From contig NZ_SMLB01000024.1 of assembly GCF_004349105.1 (NCBI RefSeq), forward strand, positions 1 to 64,000: 64,000 nt of DNA, read 5' to 3'. The DNA comes from Jiangella aurantiaca (GTDB taxonomy: Bacteria > Actinomycetota > Actinomycetes > Jiangellales > Jiangellaceae). A program made the translations under genes and the position numbers. The notes beneath the pieces are model-generated. The model was given only the letters and a program-made list of their open reading frames with translations. It was not told the DNA's origin and did no database searches. Every line of letters begins with the position of its first letter. Within the stretch, counting starts at the first letter, position 1. Shown one piece after another: positions 10,265 through 21,193 of this stretch.

Positions 10265-11110
10265 TCAGAACATGATGGTCGCGAACCGGCCGACCTCGGT
10301 GAAGCCGACCCGGCGGTACGCGCCGCGGGCGGCGACGTTGAAGTCGTTCACGTAGAGCGTGACGGCCGGCGCGATCTCGCGCAGCGCATACTCGACGACG
10401 GCCGCCATGCCGCCGACGGACAGCCGCTCGCCGCGTCGCTCGGGCCGCACCCAGACGCCCTGCACCTGGCAGGCGTGCGGTGTGACGGCGCCGATCTCGG
10501 CCTTGAAGACGATCTCGCCGTCCTCGAACCGGGCGAACGCGCGGCCGGCCCGGACCAGCTCGGTGAGCCTCGCCTTGTAGTACGCGCCGCCGTCGGTGCT
10601 GGTGGGTGAGACGCCGACCTCCTCGGTGAACATCGCGATGGCGGCCGGCAGCAGCACGTCGATCTCGTCCGGGCGCACCCGGCGGACCAGCGGGTCGGCG
10701 GGGACGACCGGTGCCGAGCTGATCGCCATGACCGGCTGGCAGGCGCGCACCTCGCGGGCCGGGCCCCACTCGGGGCGGAGCAGGTCCCACATCGACAGCA
10801 CCGCGTCGGCCGGTCCGACGATGGACGAGCACCGGCGGCCGCGGCGGACGGCGAGGTCGGCGAACGTGCGGGCGGCCCGGGCCGACGCCGCGACCGGCAC
10901 CAGGTTCGCGCCGGAGTAGCACAGCGACCGCAGCCGCTGGTCCTCGTAGTAGCCCCAGAGCTCGCCGGCCAGTCGCGACGGTGCCAGCCCCGACGCGTGC
11001 ACCCGGGAGCCGACGAACACGTCGAGGCAGGGGTCGCGGTCGAGCAGCGCGACAGTGTCGTCCAGGTCGGCCTGGCTCAGCGGCCGGACCGCCGTCGACG
11101 TCCCGATCAC
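10265..11110 (-). CDS. GNAT family N-acetyltransferase with N-terminal DUF4081-like domain
   Basis: VRPLSQADLDDTVALLDRDPCLDVFVGSRV..., VQGVWVRPERRGERLSVGGMAAVVEYAL, LYVNDFNVAARGAYRRVGF; upstream of CapA, downstream of ispG. Confidence 0.85.
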   Translation of the reverse strand: MIGTSTAVRPLSQADLDDTVALLDRDPCLDVFVGSRVHASGLAPSRLAGELWGYYEDQRLRSLCYSGANLVPVAASARAARTFADLAVRRGRRCSSIVGPADAVLSMWDLLRPEWGPAREVRACQPVMAISSAPVVPADPLVRRVRPDEIDVLLPAAIAMFTEEVGVSPTSTDGGAYYKARLTELVRAGRAFARFEDGEIVFKAEIGAVTPHACQVQGVWVRPERRGERLSVGGMAAVVEYALREIAPAVTLYVNDFNVAARGAYRRVGFTEVGRFATIMF

Positions 11111-11138
11111 GTCGCCCCCTCTCCCCCGAGCGCCGCCG

Positions 11139-12299
11139 TCAGGCGACGGTGATCACCGGCCCGCCGTCGCCGTCGCCGGCGTCCATCGTCTCGGCGATCC
11201 GCATGGCCTCTTCGATCAGTGTCTCGACGATCTCCGACTCGGGCACCGTCTTGACGACCTCACCCTTCACGAAGATCTGGCCCTTGCCGTTGCCGGATGC
11301 TACGCCCAGATCGGCCTCGCGCGCCTCCCCGGGGCCGTTCACCACGCAGCCCATGACGGCGACCCGCAGCGGGACCTCCATGCCCTCCAGGCCTGCGGTG
11401 ACGCGGTCGGCGAGGGTGTAGACGTCGACCTGGGCACGGCCGCAGGACGGGCAGGACACGATCTCGAGCTTGCGGGGGCGCAGGTTCAGCGACTGCAGGA
11501 TCTGGTTGCCGACCTTGACCTCTTCGACCGGCGGCGCGGACAGCGAGACCCGGATGGTGTCGCCGATGCCCTTCGAGAGCAGCGCGCCGAACGCCGTCGC
11601 CGACTTGATGGTGCCCTGGAAGGCCGGTCCGGCCTCGGTGACGCCGAGGTGCAGCGGCCAGTCGCCGCGCTCGGCCAGCAGCTCGTAGGCGCGGACCATG
11701 ACGACGGGGTCGTTGTGCTTCACCGAGATCTTGAAGTCGTGGAAGTCGTGCTCCTCGAACAGCGACGCCTCCCAGACGGCGGACTCGACCAGCGCCTCCG
11801 GCGTGGCCTTGCCGTACTTGGCCAGCAGCCGAGGGTCGAGCGAGCCGGCGTTGACGCCGATGCGCAGCGAGATGCCGGCGTCCTTGGCCGCCTTGGCGAT
11901 CTCGCCGACCTTGTCGTCGAACTTCTTGATGTTGCCCGGGTTGACGCGGACGGCGGCGCAGCCGGCGTCGATGGCCGCGAAGACGTACTTGGGCTGGAAG
12001 TGGATGTCGGCGATGACCGGGATCTGCGACTTCTTCGCGATGGCCGGCAGCGCGTCGGCGTCGTCGGCGCTGGGCACGGCGACCCGGACGATGTCGCAGC
12101 CGGCCGCGGTGAGCTCGGCGATCTGCTGCAACGTCGCGTTGATGTCGACCGTCGGCGTCGTCGTCATGGACTGGACGCTGATGGGTGCGTCGCCGCCGAC
12201 CTCGACCTTGCCGACGCGGATCTTGCGCGACTTGCGCCGTGGCACGAGCACCGGCGGTGGTAGCTGCGGCATCCCCAGGGCGACATTCATCGACTTCAC
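11139..12299 (-). CDS. ispG: 4-hydroxy-3-methylbut-2-enyl diphosphate synthase (flavodoxin)
   Basis: [52 protein letters not shown]..., [18 protein letters not shown]. Confidence 0.97.
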   Translation of the reverse strand: MKSMNVALGMPQLPPPVLVPRRKSRKIRVGKVEVGGDAPISVQSMTTTPTVDINATLQQIAELTAAGCDIVRVAVPSADDADALPAIAKKSQIPVIADIHFQPKYVFAAIDAGCAAVRVNPGNIKKFDDKVGEIAKAAKDAGISLRIGVNAGSLDPRLLAKYGKATPEALVESAVWEASLFEEHDFHDFKISVKHNDPVVMVRAYELLAERGDWPLHLGVTEAGPAFQGTIKSATAFGALLSKGIGDTIRVSLSAPPVEEVKVGNQILQSLNLRPRKLEIVSCPSCGRAQVDVYTLADRVTAGLEGMEVPLRVAVMGCVVNGPGEAREADLGVASGNGKGQIFVKGEVVKTVPESEIVETLIEEAMRIAETMDAGDGDGGPVITVA

Positions 12300-12321
12300 T
12301 CTCTCCTTGCTTCTCGCGGCG

Positions 12322-13638
12322 CTAGCCCAGTAGCCGGACGGGGTTCACGAGGTCGGCGTAGATCAGCAGCGCGCTCATGCCGATGAGCACGACGGCGACC
12401 CCGTACGCCAGTGGGAGCGCCTTGGCGACGTCGACAGGCTGCGGCTCGGGCCGGCGGAACACCTTGGCGAAGGCCCGCTTGATGGCCTCCCAGATGGCGC
12501 CTGCGGCGTGCCCGCCGTCCAGTGGCAGCAGCGGCACCAGGTTGAAGATGGCGATGGCCATGTTGAACGAGGCCAGCATCATGACGAACGTGGCCACCCG
12601 CTGCGCCGCGGTGAGACCGTCGGCCGACGCGATCTCGCCGCCGATGCGCCCGGCGCCGACGATGCTCACCGGCGTGTCGGCGCCTCGGTCGGCGCCGCCG
12701 AAGGCCGCGTCCCACACGTCGACCATGCGCTGCGGGATGCGCGACATGGCCTCGGCGGTGTTGCTGATGAAGCCGCCCGTCCACGCGAGCGTGCCGCCGA
12801 CGTCCTCCTGCTCGAAGTGGTCGAGCGTCGGGGCGATGCCGAGGAAGCTGGTCTCGATGGTGGCGCCCTCGGGGCCGTCGGGGTCGGGCCGCTCGGCCAC
12901 GATGAGGTCGGGCGCGAGGTCGATGCGCTGCCCGTCGCGCTCGATGACCATGGCCATGGGGCCCTCGCCCGCGGCCTGGATGGCGGCCGAGACCTCGGTC
13001 CAGCTGGTGACCGGCGTGCCCTCGATCTCGACCACGCGGTCGCCGGGAAGGATGCCGGCCGCCGCCGCGGGCGCGACCGTGTCGGTGTCGTTGCACTCGG
13101 TGCGGTTCTCCGAGGCCGGGATGACGCACTCGTTGACGACGCTGACGAGGGGGGCGAACACCGGCTTGTCGGGGTTGCCGAACGTCATGAGCACGCCGCC
13201 GGCCAGCACGATGGCCAGCACGATGTTCATGGCCGGGCCGCCCAGCATGATGATCAGCTTCTTCCACCACGCCTTGCGGTAGAAGACGCGGTCCTCGTCG
13301 CCGGGGCCGATCTCCTCACGCGAGGCGTTGCGGGCGTCGCGGGCCATGGTCTGGAACAGGCCGGTGCTGGACTGCCGCAGCTGTGTGGCGTCGCCGCCGG
13401 GCTCGGGCGGGAACATGCCGATCATGCGGACGAAGCCGCCCAGAGGGATGGCCTTGACGCCGTACTCCGTCTCGCCGCGCTTGCGCGACCACACCGTCCG
13501 GCCGAAGCCGATCATGTACTGACTGACCTTGACGCCGAACAGCTTCGCCGGCACGAGGTGGCCGATCTCGTGCAGCGCGATCGAGACGATGAGCCCGACC
13601 GCGAACAGCACGATGCCGACGACGGCGAGCAGGTCCAT
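12322..13638 (-). CDS. rseP: M50 family site-2 metalloprotease (RseP/Rip1-like)
   Basis: [20 protein letters not shown] (HEXXH), PDZ segment [25 protein letters not shown]. Confidence 0.93.
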   Translation of the reverse strand: MDLLAVVGIVLFAVGLIVSIALHEIGHLVPAKLFGVKVSQYMIGFGRTVWSRKRGETEYGVKAIPLGGFVRMIGMFPPEPGGDATQLRQSSTGLFQTMARDARNASREEIGPGDEDRVFYRKAWWKKLIIMLGGPAMNIVLAIVLAGGVLMTFGNPDKPVFAPLVSVVNECVIPASENRTECNDTDTVAPAAAAGILPGDRVVEIEGTPVTSWTEVSAAIQAAGEGPMAMVIERDGQRIDLAPDLIVAERPDPDGPEGATIETSFLGIAPTLDHFEQEDVGGTLAWTGGFISNTAEAMSRIPQRMVDVWDAAFGGADRGADTPVSIVGAGRIGGEIASADGLTAAQRVATFVMMLASFNMAIAIFNLVPLLPLDGGHAAGAIWEAIKRAFAKVFRRPEPQPVDVAKALPLAYGVAVVLIGMSALLIYADLVNPVRLLG

Positions 13639-14858
13639 CAGTGTTCCTCTTCCGATCCGGCGAGCTCGCGCGCCCGGGCTCGGGCCCAGTGCTCCGCGGC
13701 CGCCACGTCGTCGACGCTCCGTGCGTCACCACCACCGTACTCGTCAAGGATACGGTCGATGGTGTCGACAATGCCCACGAACGGCAGCCGGCCGGCGACG
13801 AACGCCGCCAGGCACTCCTCGTTGGCCGCGTTGTAGACGGCGGGCGCGAGGCCTCCGCGCATGCCCGCCGCTCTGGCGAGCTCGACCGCCGGGAAGGCGT
13901 CGTTGTCGAGCGGCTCGAACTCCCACGTGGAAGCCTTGGTCCAGTCGCAGGCGGGCGCGGCGTCGCGCAGGCGGTCCGGCCACGACAGCGCCAGCGCGAT
14001 CGGGATGCGCATGTCGGGCGGACTGGCCTGCGCGATCGTCGAGCCGTCGACGAACTCGACCATCGAGTGGACGATCGACTGCGGGTGCACGACCACCTCG
14101 ATCGCGTCGAACGGCACGTCGAACAGCAGGTGCGCCTCGATCAGCTCCAGCCCCTTGTTCACCAGGTTCGCCGAGTTGATGGTGACGACCGGGCCCATGC
14201 TCCAGGTGGGGTGCGCCAGCGCCTGCTCGGGTGTGACGTCGCTCATCTGCGCGCGCGTGCGGCCGCGGAACGGGCCGCCGCTGGCGGTGAGGACGAGCTT
14301 GCGGACCTCTCGGCTGGTGCCGGAGCGGAGGCACTGGGCGAGCGCGCTGTGCTCGCTGTCGACGGGGACGATCTGGCCGGGTTTGGCCTTGGCCTTCACG
14401 AGGGGACCGCCCGCGATGAGGGACTCCTTGTTCGCCAGAGCCAGGGTGCGGCCGGCCTGGAGGGCAGCGAGAGTCGGGGCGAGGCCGATGGAGCCGGTGA
14501 TGGCGTTGAGGATGACGTCCGCTTGCTGGGTGGCCGCGAGCTCGGCGGCGGCGTCCGGGCCGGCGAGGACCTTGGGGACGCGGTACTCCCCCGTCTCGTA
14601 TCCGCGCTTGCTCGCCTCGGCGTAGAACGCGAGGAGAATGTCCTCGGCGGCGCCCGCCTTCGCGACCGCGACGGTCTCGACGCCAAGCTCCAGCGCCTGC
14701 GCTGCTAGGGACGCCGGGTCTCCCCCGCCGGCCGCCAGCCCGGAGACGCGGAGGTGGTCCGGGTTCCGCTTGACGACGTCGATGGCCTGAGTGCCCACCG
14801 AACCGGTCGAACCGAGGATGACGACGTCGCGGACGCTTGGCATGGGCCTATTCTCCAC
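13638..14858 (-). CDS. dxr: 1-deoxy-D-xylulose-5-phosphate reductoisomerase
   Basis: [37 protein letters not shown]..., [35 protein letters not shown]. Confidence 0.97.
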   Translation of the reverse strand: MENRPMPSVRDVVILGSTGSVGTQAIDVVKRNPDHLRVSGLAAGGGDPASLAAQALELGVETVAVAKAGAAEDILLAFYAEASKRGYETGEYRVPKVLAGPDAAAELAATQQADVILNAITGSIGLAPTLAALQAGRTLALANKESLIAGGPLVKAKAKPGQIVPVDSEHSALAQCLRSGTSREVRKLVLTASGGPFRGRTRAQMSDVTPEQALAHPTWSMGPVVTINSANLVNKGLELIEAHLLFDVPFDAIEVVVHPQSIVHSMVEFVDGSTIAQASPPDMRIPIALALSWPDRLRDAAPACDWTKASTWEFEPLDNDAFPAVELARAAGMRGGLAPAVYNAANEECLAAFVAGRLPFVGIVDTIDRILDEYGGGDARSVDDVAAAEHWARARARELAGSEEEH

Positions 14859-14875
14859 CGCGGACGAGAGAGGGG

Positions 14876-15114
14876 TTTGCCGCGTTGGCCAGCCCCCTGC
14901 TCTCCATTGTCCGGGGCGCGGAAGTTGATCACGTTCAGCACGAAAACTCGTGTCGCACTACGCCTGTAAACGTGTCGACGCTCCAGAAATCCTCATGATG
15001 GCCCACCCCGGCCACCGGCAAGCGATTACCGACGCCCACACCCTTGATCATCAAGGATCCACCCCGCCATAGGGTGTCGAATCCTTGATGATCATGGAGG
15101 AACCGCTGTCGGGA
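14876..15114. repeat. MITE-like intergenic repeat family B, copy 1
   Basis: About 230 bp, near-identical to 62257-62490 (about 66 nt identical from gaagttgatcacgttcagc to gacgctccag); contains GATCATCAAGGAT/ATCCTTGATGATC inverted repeat; left edge matches the TIR of the 37 kb copy. Confidence 0.85.
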
Positions 15115-15366
15115 CGGGCCACTCTCTCCGCGGCCCTGCCAACGGCTCAAGGACGGGCCAACGCGACCGTTTCCATCCGTTTCCGCGCCACACAGTCGAA
15201 TGTCCTGGGTGTTTCGCGCGTCACGGGAAGATCTGCAGTTCGGTCTCGATCCCGCAAAGGCGGCAGGACGTTCACCCGCACCACAGGTCCAGACCATTGA
15301 CGGCAAGTCTGGCCCAGTGGTAGACCAACCGGCCAACAGGTCTACTGGCGCGACTCCGCGTGTCGA

Positions 15367-17265
15367 ATGCGAGGTACCCCCATGGCGACATCCGTTCCCC
15401 GCGCCCGAGCGCACCGAACACACCACCGCGGCAGAGTCGGCCGGTTCGCCGCCGGCGTGGCAGCGGCCGCGCTGGCGGTCTCCGGGCTGGCGGCCGCCGG
15501 GCTCCCCGCGACCGCGGCGACCGACGATGCCGAGCCGACGTCTTTGACGATCGCCGTGTCGCAGGAAGTCGACTCGCTGAGCCCGTTCGTCGCGGTGCGG
15601 TTGATCACGACCAACATGCACCGGTGGATGTACGACTTCCTCACCAACTACGATCCCGAGACCGGTGAGACGATCCCCGCCCTGGCGGAGGACTGGGAGA
15701 CGTCCGAGGACGGCCTCACCTGGACCTACCTCATCCGCGAGGGAGTCACCTGGAGCGACGGCGAGCCGGTCACGGCCGAGGACGTCGCCTGGACGTTCAA
15801 CACGATGATGACCGACCCGGCCGCCGCCGAGGCGAACGGCAACTTCGTCGAGAACTTCGCGTCCGTCACCGCCACCGACGAGCACACCGTCGAGATCGTC
15901 CTCAACGAGCCGCAGGTCACCATGCTCGCGCTGGACGTGCCGATCCTGCCGGAGCACATCTGGTCGCAGGTCGACGACTTCGGCGCGTTCAACAACGACA
16001 CCGAGTTCCCGATCGTCGGGAACGGCCCGTTCATCCTCACCGACTACCAGCCGAACGTGTCGATCACGCTGGAGGCCAACCCGGACTACTGGCGGGGCGC
16101 GCCGAAGTTCGACCAGCTGGTCCTGCGCTACATCGACGACCCGGACGCGCAGGTCGAGGCGCTGCGCAGCGGCGAGGTCGACTTCGTCTTCGGCCTGACG
16201 CCGGCGCAGTACGAGACGCTGCAGAACGAGGAGAACATCACCGTCAACGCCGCCGAGGGCAAGCGGTTCCAGGCGGTCACGCTCAACCCCGGCGCTCGGC
16301 TGCAGGACGGCACCCCGTTCGGCGACGGGCACCCGGCGCTGCAGGACCCCGTCGTGCGCCAGGCGCTCGTGCACACCATCGACCGCGAGGCCATCTACGA
16401 GGTCGCCTATGGTGGCCTCGGCGAGGCCAACGGCGGGTACATCCCGTCCCGCTACGACACCTTCCACTGGGAGCCCGAGGGCGACGAGGAGATCGGCTTC
16501 GACATCGACGAGGCGAACCGGCTGCTCGACGAGGCCGGCTACGCGCCCGGCGGCGACGGCATCCGCGTCGGGCCCGACGGGCGGCCGCTGTCGTTCCGGT
16601 TCAACGTGCACGGCGACAACCCGCAGTACATCCAGGCCGCCGAGATGATGGCCGAGTGGGCTCGCGAGGCCGGCATGGAATTGCGCGTCGAGCCGGTGTC
16701 CGAGGTCGGCTCGCTGCTCGACGAGGGCACCTACGACATCCTCACCACCGGCTGGAACGTCAATCCGGACCCGAACTACGTCCTGTCGATCAACCTGTGC
16801 AGCGGGCTGCCGACGGAGCTCGGCGGGCCCTACCTGTCCGACGCGTACTACTGCAACGAGGAGTACGACCGGCTCTACGGCGAGCAGCTGTCCGAGCTGG
16901 ACGTCGACGCCCGCGCCGAGATCGTCAAGGACATGCAGCGCACGCTCTACGAGGACAACATCTTCGTGGTGTGGGGCTACGCCAACCAGCTCGAGGCGTA
17001 CCGCAGCGACGTCATCGCCGAGATGACCCCGCAGCCGGACCCGGGCGGCAACTTCTGGGGCCAGGACGGCTACTGGAGCTGGTGGTCCGCGGTCCCCGTC
17101 GGCGAGGAGGACGACGCGGCGGCCGGCGCCGACGAGGGCGGCTCCGACGACGGCGGCTCGAACACCGGGCTGATCATCGGCATCGTCGCCGTCGCGATCG
17201 TCGTGCTGCTGCTGGTCGTGCTCCTGCTCCGCCAGCGGACGGCCACCGCGGACGACCGCGAATAG
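15367..17265 (+). CDS. ABC transporter substrate-binding protein (family 5, peptide) with C-terminal TM anchor
   Basis: Signal peptide; SLTIAVSQEVDSLSPFVAVRLITTNMHRWMYDFL...; C-terminal LIIGIVAVAIVVLLLVVLLLRQR; followed by permeases and ATPases. Confidence 0.9.
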   Translation: MRGTPMATSVPRARAHRTHHRGRVGRFAAGVAAAALAVSGLAAAGLPATAATDDAEPTSLTIAVSQEVDSLSPFVAVRLITTNMHRWMYDFLTNYDPETGETIPALAEDWETSEDGLTWTYLIREGVTWSDGEPVTAEDVAWTFNTMMTDPAAAEANGNFVENFASVTATDEHTVEIVLNEPQVTMLALDVPILPEHIWSQVDDFGAFNNDTEFPIVGNGPFILTDYQPNVSITLEANPDYWRGAPKFDQLVLRYIDDPDAQVEALRSGEVDFVFGLTPAQYETLQNEENITVNAAEGKRFQAVTLNPGARLQDGTPFGDGHPALQDPVVRQALVHTIDREAIYEVAYGGLGEANGGYIPSRYDTFHWEPEGDEEIGFDIDEANRLLDEAGYAPGGDGIRVGPDGRPLSFRFNVHGDNPQYIQAAEMMAEWAREAGMELRVEPVSEVGSLLDEGTYDILTTGWNVNPDPNYVLSINLCSGLPTELGGPYLSDAYYCNEEYDRLYGEQLSELDVDARAEIVKDMQRTLYEDNIFVVWGYANQLEAYRSDVIAEMTPQPDPGGNFWGQDGYWSWWSAVPVGEEDDAAAGADEGGSDDGGSNTGLIIGIVAVAIVVLLLVVLLLRQRTATADDRE

Positions 17266-17272
17266 GAGCTCA

Positions 17273-18307
17273 ATGGCTGATTCGGCACTGCCGACCGCGC
17301 CGGTCCCGCAGCTCGCGCAGAGCGTGCGGGACCGGTCCGGCGTCCGGCGCAGGCTCCGGTACTACGGCGAGAAGCTCGGCGGCTCGCTGGTCTCGCTGTT
17401 CGCCGTCATTCTGACCAGCTTCTTCCTGTTCCGCATCATCCCGGGCGACCCGGTGCGGACGATGACGCACGGCCGTCCGGTGAGCATCGAGCAGCAGGAA
17501 CAGCTGCGCCGCGAGTTCGGCCTGGACAAGCCGCTGGCCGAGCAGTTCTGGTCGTACCTGACGGGCGTGCTGCGGCTGGACTTCGGCGACTCGTTCCAGT
17601 TCAACCGGCCGGTCACCGACCTCATCGGCGAGCGGCTGTGGCCGACGGTGTTGTTGGTCGGCACCAGCGTGGTGATCTCGGCGGCGCTCGGCCTCTGGCT
17701 GGGCGTGCGCGGCGCATGGAACCACGGCAGCCTGAGCGACCGCGTCAACACCGGCGTGGCGCTGACGCTGTGGTCGGTGCCGAGCTTCTGGCTGGGCCTG
17801 ATCCTCATCGTGATCTTCGCCTCCGGCGCCGGCTGGTTCCCGACCAGCGGCATGGAGAGCACCGCCGTCGAGGGCTGGGAACGCATCCCCGACGTCGCGC
17901 ACCACATGGTGCTGCCGCTGGTCACGCTGGTGGCCGTGGTGTATGCGCAGTACCTGATGATCATGCGGTCGTCGCTGCTGGACGAGATGGGGAGCGACTA
18001 CATCGTCACCGCTCGGGCGAAGGGGCTGCGCGACCTCATCGTGCGGCGCCGCCACGCCGTCCCGAACGCGCTGCTGCCCACCGTCACGCTGATCTTCGTC
18101 AACCTCGGCTTCGTCGTGTTCGGCGCCGTGCTGGTCGAGACGATCTTCAGCTGGCCGGGCCTGGGCCAGCTGTTCTACTCCGGCCTGAGCGTGCCGGACC
18201 TGCCGCTCGTGCAAGGGCTGTTCATCCTGTTCTCCGCGGCGGTGATCCTCATGAACCTGCTGGCCGACCTGCTCTATCCCATTCTCGACCCGCGGGTGCG
18301 GCCATGA
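17273..18307 (+). CDS. Dipeptide/oligopeptide ABC transporter permease (DppB-type)
   Basis: SLFAVILTSFFLFRIIPGDPVRTM..., AKGLRDLIVRRRHAVPNALLPTVTL. Confidence 0.92.
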   Translation: MADSALPTAPVPQLAQSVRDRSGVRRRLRYYGEKLGGSLVSLFAVILTSFFLFRIIPGDPVRTMTHGRPVSIEQQEQLRREFGLDKPLAEQFWSYLTGVLRLDFGDSFQFNRPVTDLIGERLWPTVLLVGTSVVISAALGLWLGVRGAWNHGSLSDRVNTGVALTLWSVPSFWLGLILIVIFASGAGWFPTSGMESTAVEGWERIPDVAHHMVLPLVTLVAVVYAQYLMIMRSSLLDEMGSDYIVTARAKGLRDLIVRRRHAVPNALLPTVTLIFVNLGFVVFGAVLVETIFSWPGLGQLFYSGLSVPDLPLVQGLFILFSAAVILMNLLADLLYPILDPRVRP

Positions 18308-19188
18308 ACGGGCTGGTGTGGGCGCGGCGACGGCGGACGGCCGCACGGTTCTGGTCGCAGTTCCGGCAGAACAAGGCCGGCGTGTTCGGGCTGGTCGTGC
18401 TCGCGCTGTTCGTGCTGACGGCACTACTCGCGCCGGTCCTCACGCCCGACAACGCGCTGAGCGTCACCCGTCCGCCGGGCTCGCCACTGGACGGGCCGAG
18501 CGCGGACTTCCCGCTGGGCACGGACCGGTCCGGCCGCTCGATGGTCGACATGATCATCTGGGGGTCGCGGGTCTCGCTGACGGTGGGATTCTGGGCGACG
18601 TTCATCTCGATCGCCTTCGGCACGCTGTTCGGGATCCTGGCCGGGCACTTCGGCGGCTGGGGGTCCAGCCTGCTGATGCGGGTGACCGACTGGTTCCTCG
18701 TCATGCCGTCGCTGGTCCTGGGCGTCGCGCTGGCCGCGGTCCTGGGCCGCAGCCTGACGACGATCATCGTCGCGATCGGCGTGACGTCCTGGCCGACGAC
18801 GGCCCGGCTGGTGCGCGCGCAGACGCTCGCCGTCGAGGCCCGGCCGTACATCGAGCGGGCCAGGGCGCTGGGCGGCGGGCACCTGCACGTCATGAGCAAC
18901 CACGTGCTGCCCAACGTGATGCCGATCGTGCTGGCGCAGACGACGCTGATGGTGGGGTCGGCGATCCTGACGGAGTCGACGTTCGCGTTCCTGGGGCTCG
19001 GCGACCCGACGACGGCGTCTTGGGGCGCGACCATCCAGGCGGCGCGCGACGTCGGCGCCGTCAGCTCCCGCATGTGGTGGTACATCCTGCCGCCGGGCAT
19101 CGCGATCGTGCTGGTCGTGCTGGCGTTCACGCTGGTCGGCCGGGCGATCGAGGGCGTCCTGAACCCGAAGCTGAGGGAGCGCCTCTGA
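18304..19188 (+). CDS. Dipeptide/oligopeptide ABC transporter permease (DppC-type)
   Basis: FPLGTDRSGRSMVDMIIWGSRVSLTVGF...; ATG overlaps the upstream stop. Confidence 0.92.
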   Translation: MNGLVWARRRRTAARFWSQFRQNKAGVFGLVVLALFVLTALLAPVLTPDNALSVTRPPGSPLDGPSADFPLGTDRSGRSMVDMIIWGSRVSLTVGFWATFISIAFGTLFGILAGHFGGWGSSLLMRVTDWFLVMPSLVLGVALAAVLGRSLTTIIVAIGVTSWPTTARLVRAQTLAVEARPYIERARALGGGHLHVMSNHVLPNVMPIVLAQTTLMVGSAILTESTFAFLGLGDPTTASWGATIQAARDVGAVSSRMWWYILPPGIAIVLVVLAFTLVGRAIEGVLNPKLRERL

Positions 19189-20186
19189 TGAGCCTGCTCG
19201 AGGTCGACGACCTGACCGTGACGTATCGGACCGGGGGCGGGGACGTGCCGGCCGTCCGCGGCGTGAGTTTCGCGCTGGAGGCCGGACAGAAGCTCGGTCT
19301 GGCCGGCGAGTCCGGCTGCGGCAAGTCGACGATGGCGCTGGCGCTGCTGCGGCTGTTGCCGAAGACCGCTCGTCTTACCGGTGAAATCCGGTTCGATGGT
19401 GAGGACATCCTGACGATGTCGTGGGGGCGCCTGCGGGCGGTCCGCTGGGCCGGCGCCTCGATCGTCTTCCAGGGCGCGATGCACTCGCTCAACGCCGTCC
19501 AGCGGATCGGCGCGCAGATCGCCGAGCCGATCCGGCTGCACTCGAAGGCCACCGAGGCCGAGATCCGGCGGAAGACCGGCGAGCTGCTCGAGCACGTCGG
19601 CCTGCCGGCCCGGCGCGCCGACGCGTACCCGCACGAGCTGTCCGGCGGGCAGCGGCAGCGGGTGATGATCGCGATGGCGCTGGCCTGCGACCCGAAGCTG
19701 ATCGTCGCCGACGAGCCGACGACCGCGCTGGACGTGATGATCCAGGCGCAGATCCTGACGCTGATCGAGTCGCTGGTCGCCGAGCAGGACATCAGCCTGC
19801 TGATGATCAGCCACGACCTGTCCGTGCTCGCCGACACGTGTGACCGGCTGGCCGTCATGTACGCCGGCCGGATCGTCGAGGAGGGCCCGGCCGCGGCGGT
19901 GTTCGGCGCGGCCCGGCACCCATACGGCCAGGCGCTGGCGGCGGCGTTTCCGCGGATCGGCGACCCGGCGTCGCGGCGGCGGCCGCAGGGGCTGGCCGGC
20001 GACCCGCCCGACCCGGCCGAGCTGCCCACCGGCTGCGCGTTCCATCCGCGCTGCCCGGCCCGGTTGGACCACTGCGACCGCGTCGACCCGGCACTGTGGC
20101 CCACGGCCGACGATGACCGGCGGGCCGCCTGCGTCCACGTCCTGCCCGACGAGGGTCTCTCCCTTCTGACGAAGGAGCCGGCGTGA
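19188..20186 (+). CDS. Dipeptide/oligopeptide ABC transporter ATP-binding protein (DppD-type)
   Basis: Walker [48 protein letters not shown]. Confidence 0.94.
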   Translation: MSLLEVDDLTVTYRTGGGDVPAVRGVSFALEAGQKLGLAGESGCGKSTMALALLRLLPKTARLTGEIRFDGEDILTMSWGRLRAVRWAGASIVFQGAMHSLNAVQRIGAQIAEPIRLHSKATEAEIRRKTGELLEHVGLPARRADAYPHELSGGQRQRVMIAMALACDPKLIVADEPTTALDVMIQAQILTLIESLVAEQDISLLMISHDLSVLADTCDRLAVMYAGRIVEEGPAAAVFGAARHPYGQALAAAFPRIGDPASRRRPQGLAGDPPDPAELPTGCAFHPRCPARLDHCDRVDPALWPTADDDRRAACVHVLPDEGLSLLTKEPA

Positions 20187-21193
20187 GCGACCCGATCCTG
20201 TCCGCCGAGGACGTACACGTCGAGTTCGAGGCCCGCCGCGGCGGCGGCCGCGCTCGCGCCGTCGACGGCGTCAACCTCGACATCGCGCCGGGCGAGATCG
20301 TCGCGCTGGTCGGCGAGTCCGGGTGCGGCAAGACGACGCTGGCCCGCACCCTGCTCGGGCTGGAGCGGCCGACGTCGGGCCGGGTGCTGCACCGTGGTAC
20401 TCCCCTGGCGTACACGTCGAAGGCGCTCAAACGGTTCCGCCGCGACGTCCAGCTGGTGCTGCAGGATCCGAGCGGCTCGCTGAACCCGCGGCACACCGTC
20501 TACGACGCCGTCGCCGAGGGGCTGCGCATCCACGGCGACGTCCCGAACGAGCGGGAGCGGGTCGCCGACGCGCTGTCGCGGGCCGGGCTGCGGCCGCCGG
20601 AGCGGCTCTTCCTGCGCTTTCCGCACGAGCTGTCCGGCGGGCAGCGGCAACGGGTCGTGATCGCCGGCGCGCTGGTGCTGGAGCCGAACGTCATCGTCGC
20701 CGACGAGCCGGTCGCGTCGTTGGACGCGTCGGTGCGCGGCGAGATCCTGGCGCTGCTGCTGCGGCTGCGTGACGAGCTGGGGCTGGCGGCGCTGGTGGTG
20801 ACGCACGACCTCGGGCTGGCGTGGAACATCGCCGACCGGGTCGCCGTCATGTACCTGGGCCGGATCGTCGAGACCGGGCCGGTGGAGAAGATCCTCACCG
20901 CGCCGGAGCACCCGTACACGCAGGCGCTGCTGTCGGTTCTGCCGGACGCGCCCGGCTCCCCCGTCGTCCTGCAGGGCGAGCCCCCGGACCCGACGCGGAT
21001 CCCGTCCGGCTGCCGGTTCCACCTGCGCTGCCCAGTGCTGGCGTCGGGCGCCGCGGCGACGGCCGGGGTGGACGGCGCCTGCCGCGGCGAGGACCCCGGT
21101 GTGCTGGCCGGCGGGACGGCCGTCCAGGCGGCCTGCCACTACGCGCGGGCGGTCAGCTCCTCGACGGGTCAGGCTGCGGCAGCCCGGCCCTGA
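20183..21193 (+). CDS. Dipeptide/oligopeptide ABC transporter ATP-binding protein (DppF-type)
   Basis: [55 protein letters not shown]. Confidence 0.94.
   Translation: MSDPILSAEDVHVEFEARRGGGRARAVDGVNLDIAPGEIVALVGESGCGKTTLARTLLGLERPTSGRVLHRGTPLAYTSKALKRFRRDVQLVLQDPSGSLNPRHTVYDAVAEGLRIHGDVPNERERVADALSRAGLRPPERLFLRFPHELSGGQRQRVVIAGALVLEPNVIVADEPVASLDASVRGEILALLLRLRDELGLAALVVTHDLGLAWNIADRVAVMYLGRIVETGPVEKILTAPEHPYTQALLSVLPDAPGSPVVLQGEPPDPTRIPSGCRFHLRCPVLASGAAATAGVDGACRGEDPGVLAGGTAVQAACHYARAVSSSTGQAAAARP

Noticed and set aside
18249-20138. 629-aa minus-strand ORF opposite the first peptide ABC operon
   Set aside because: Antisense to recognisable permease and ATPase genes; Arg-rich low-information sequence.
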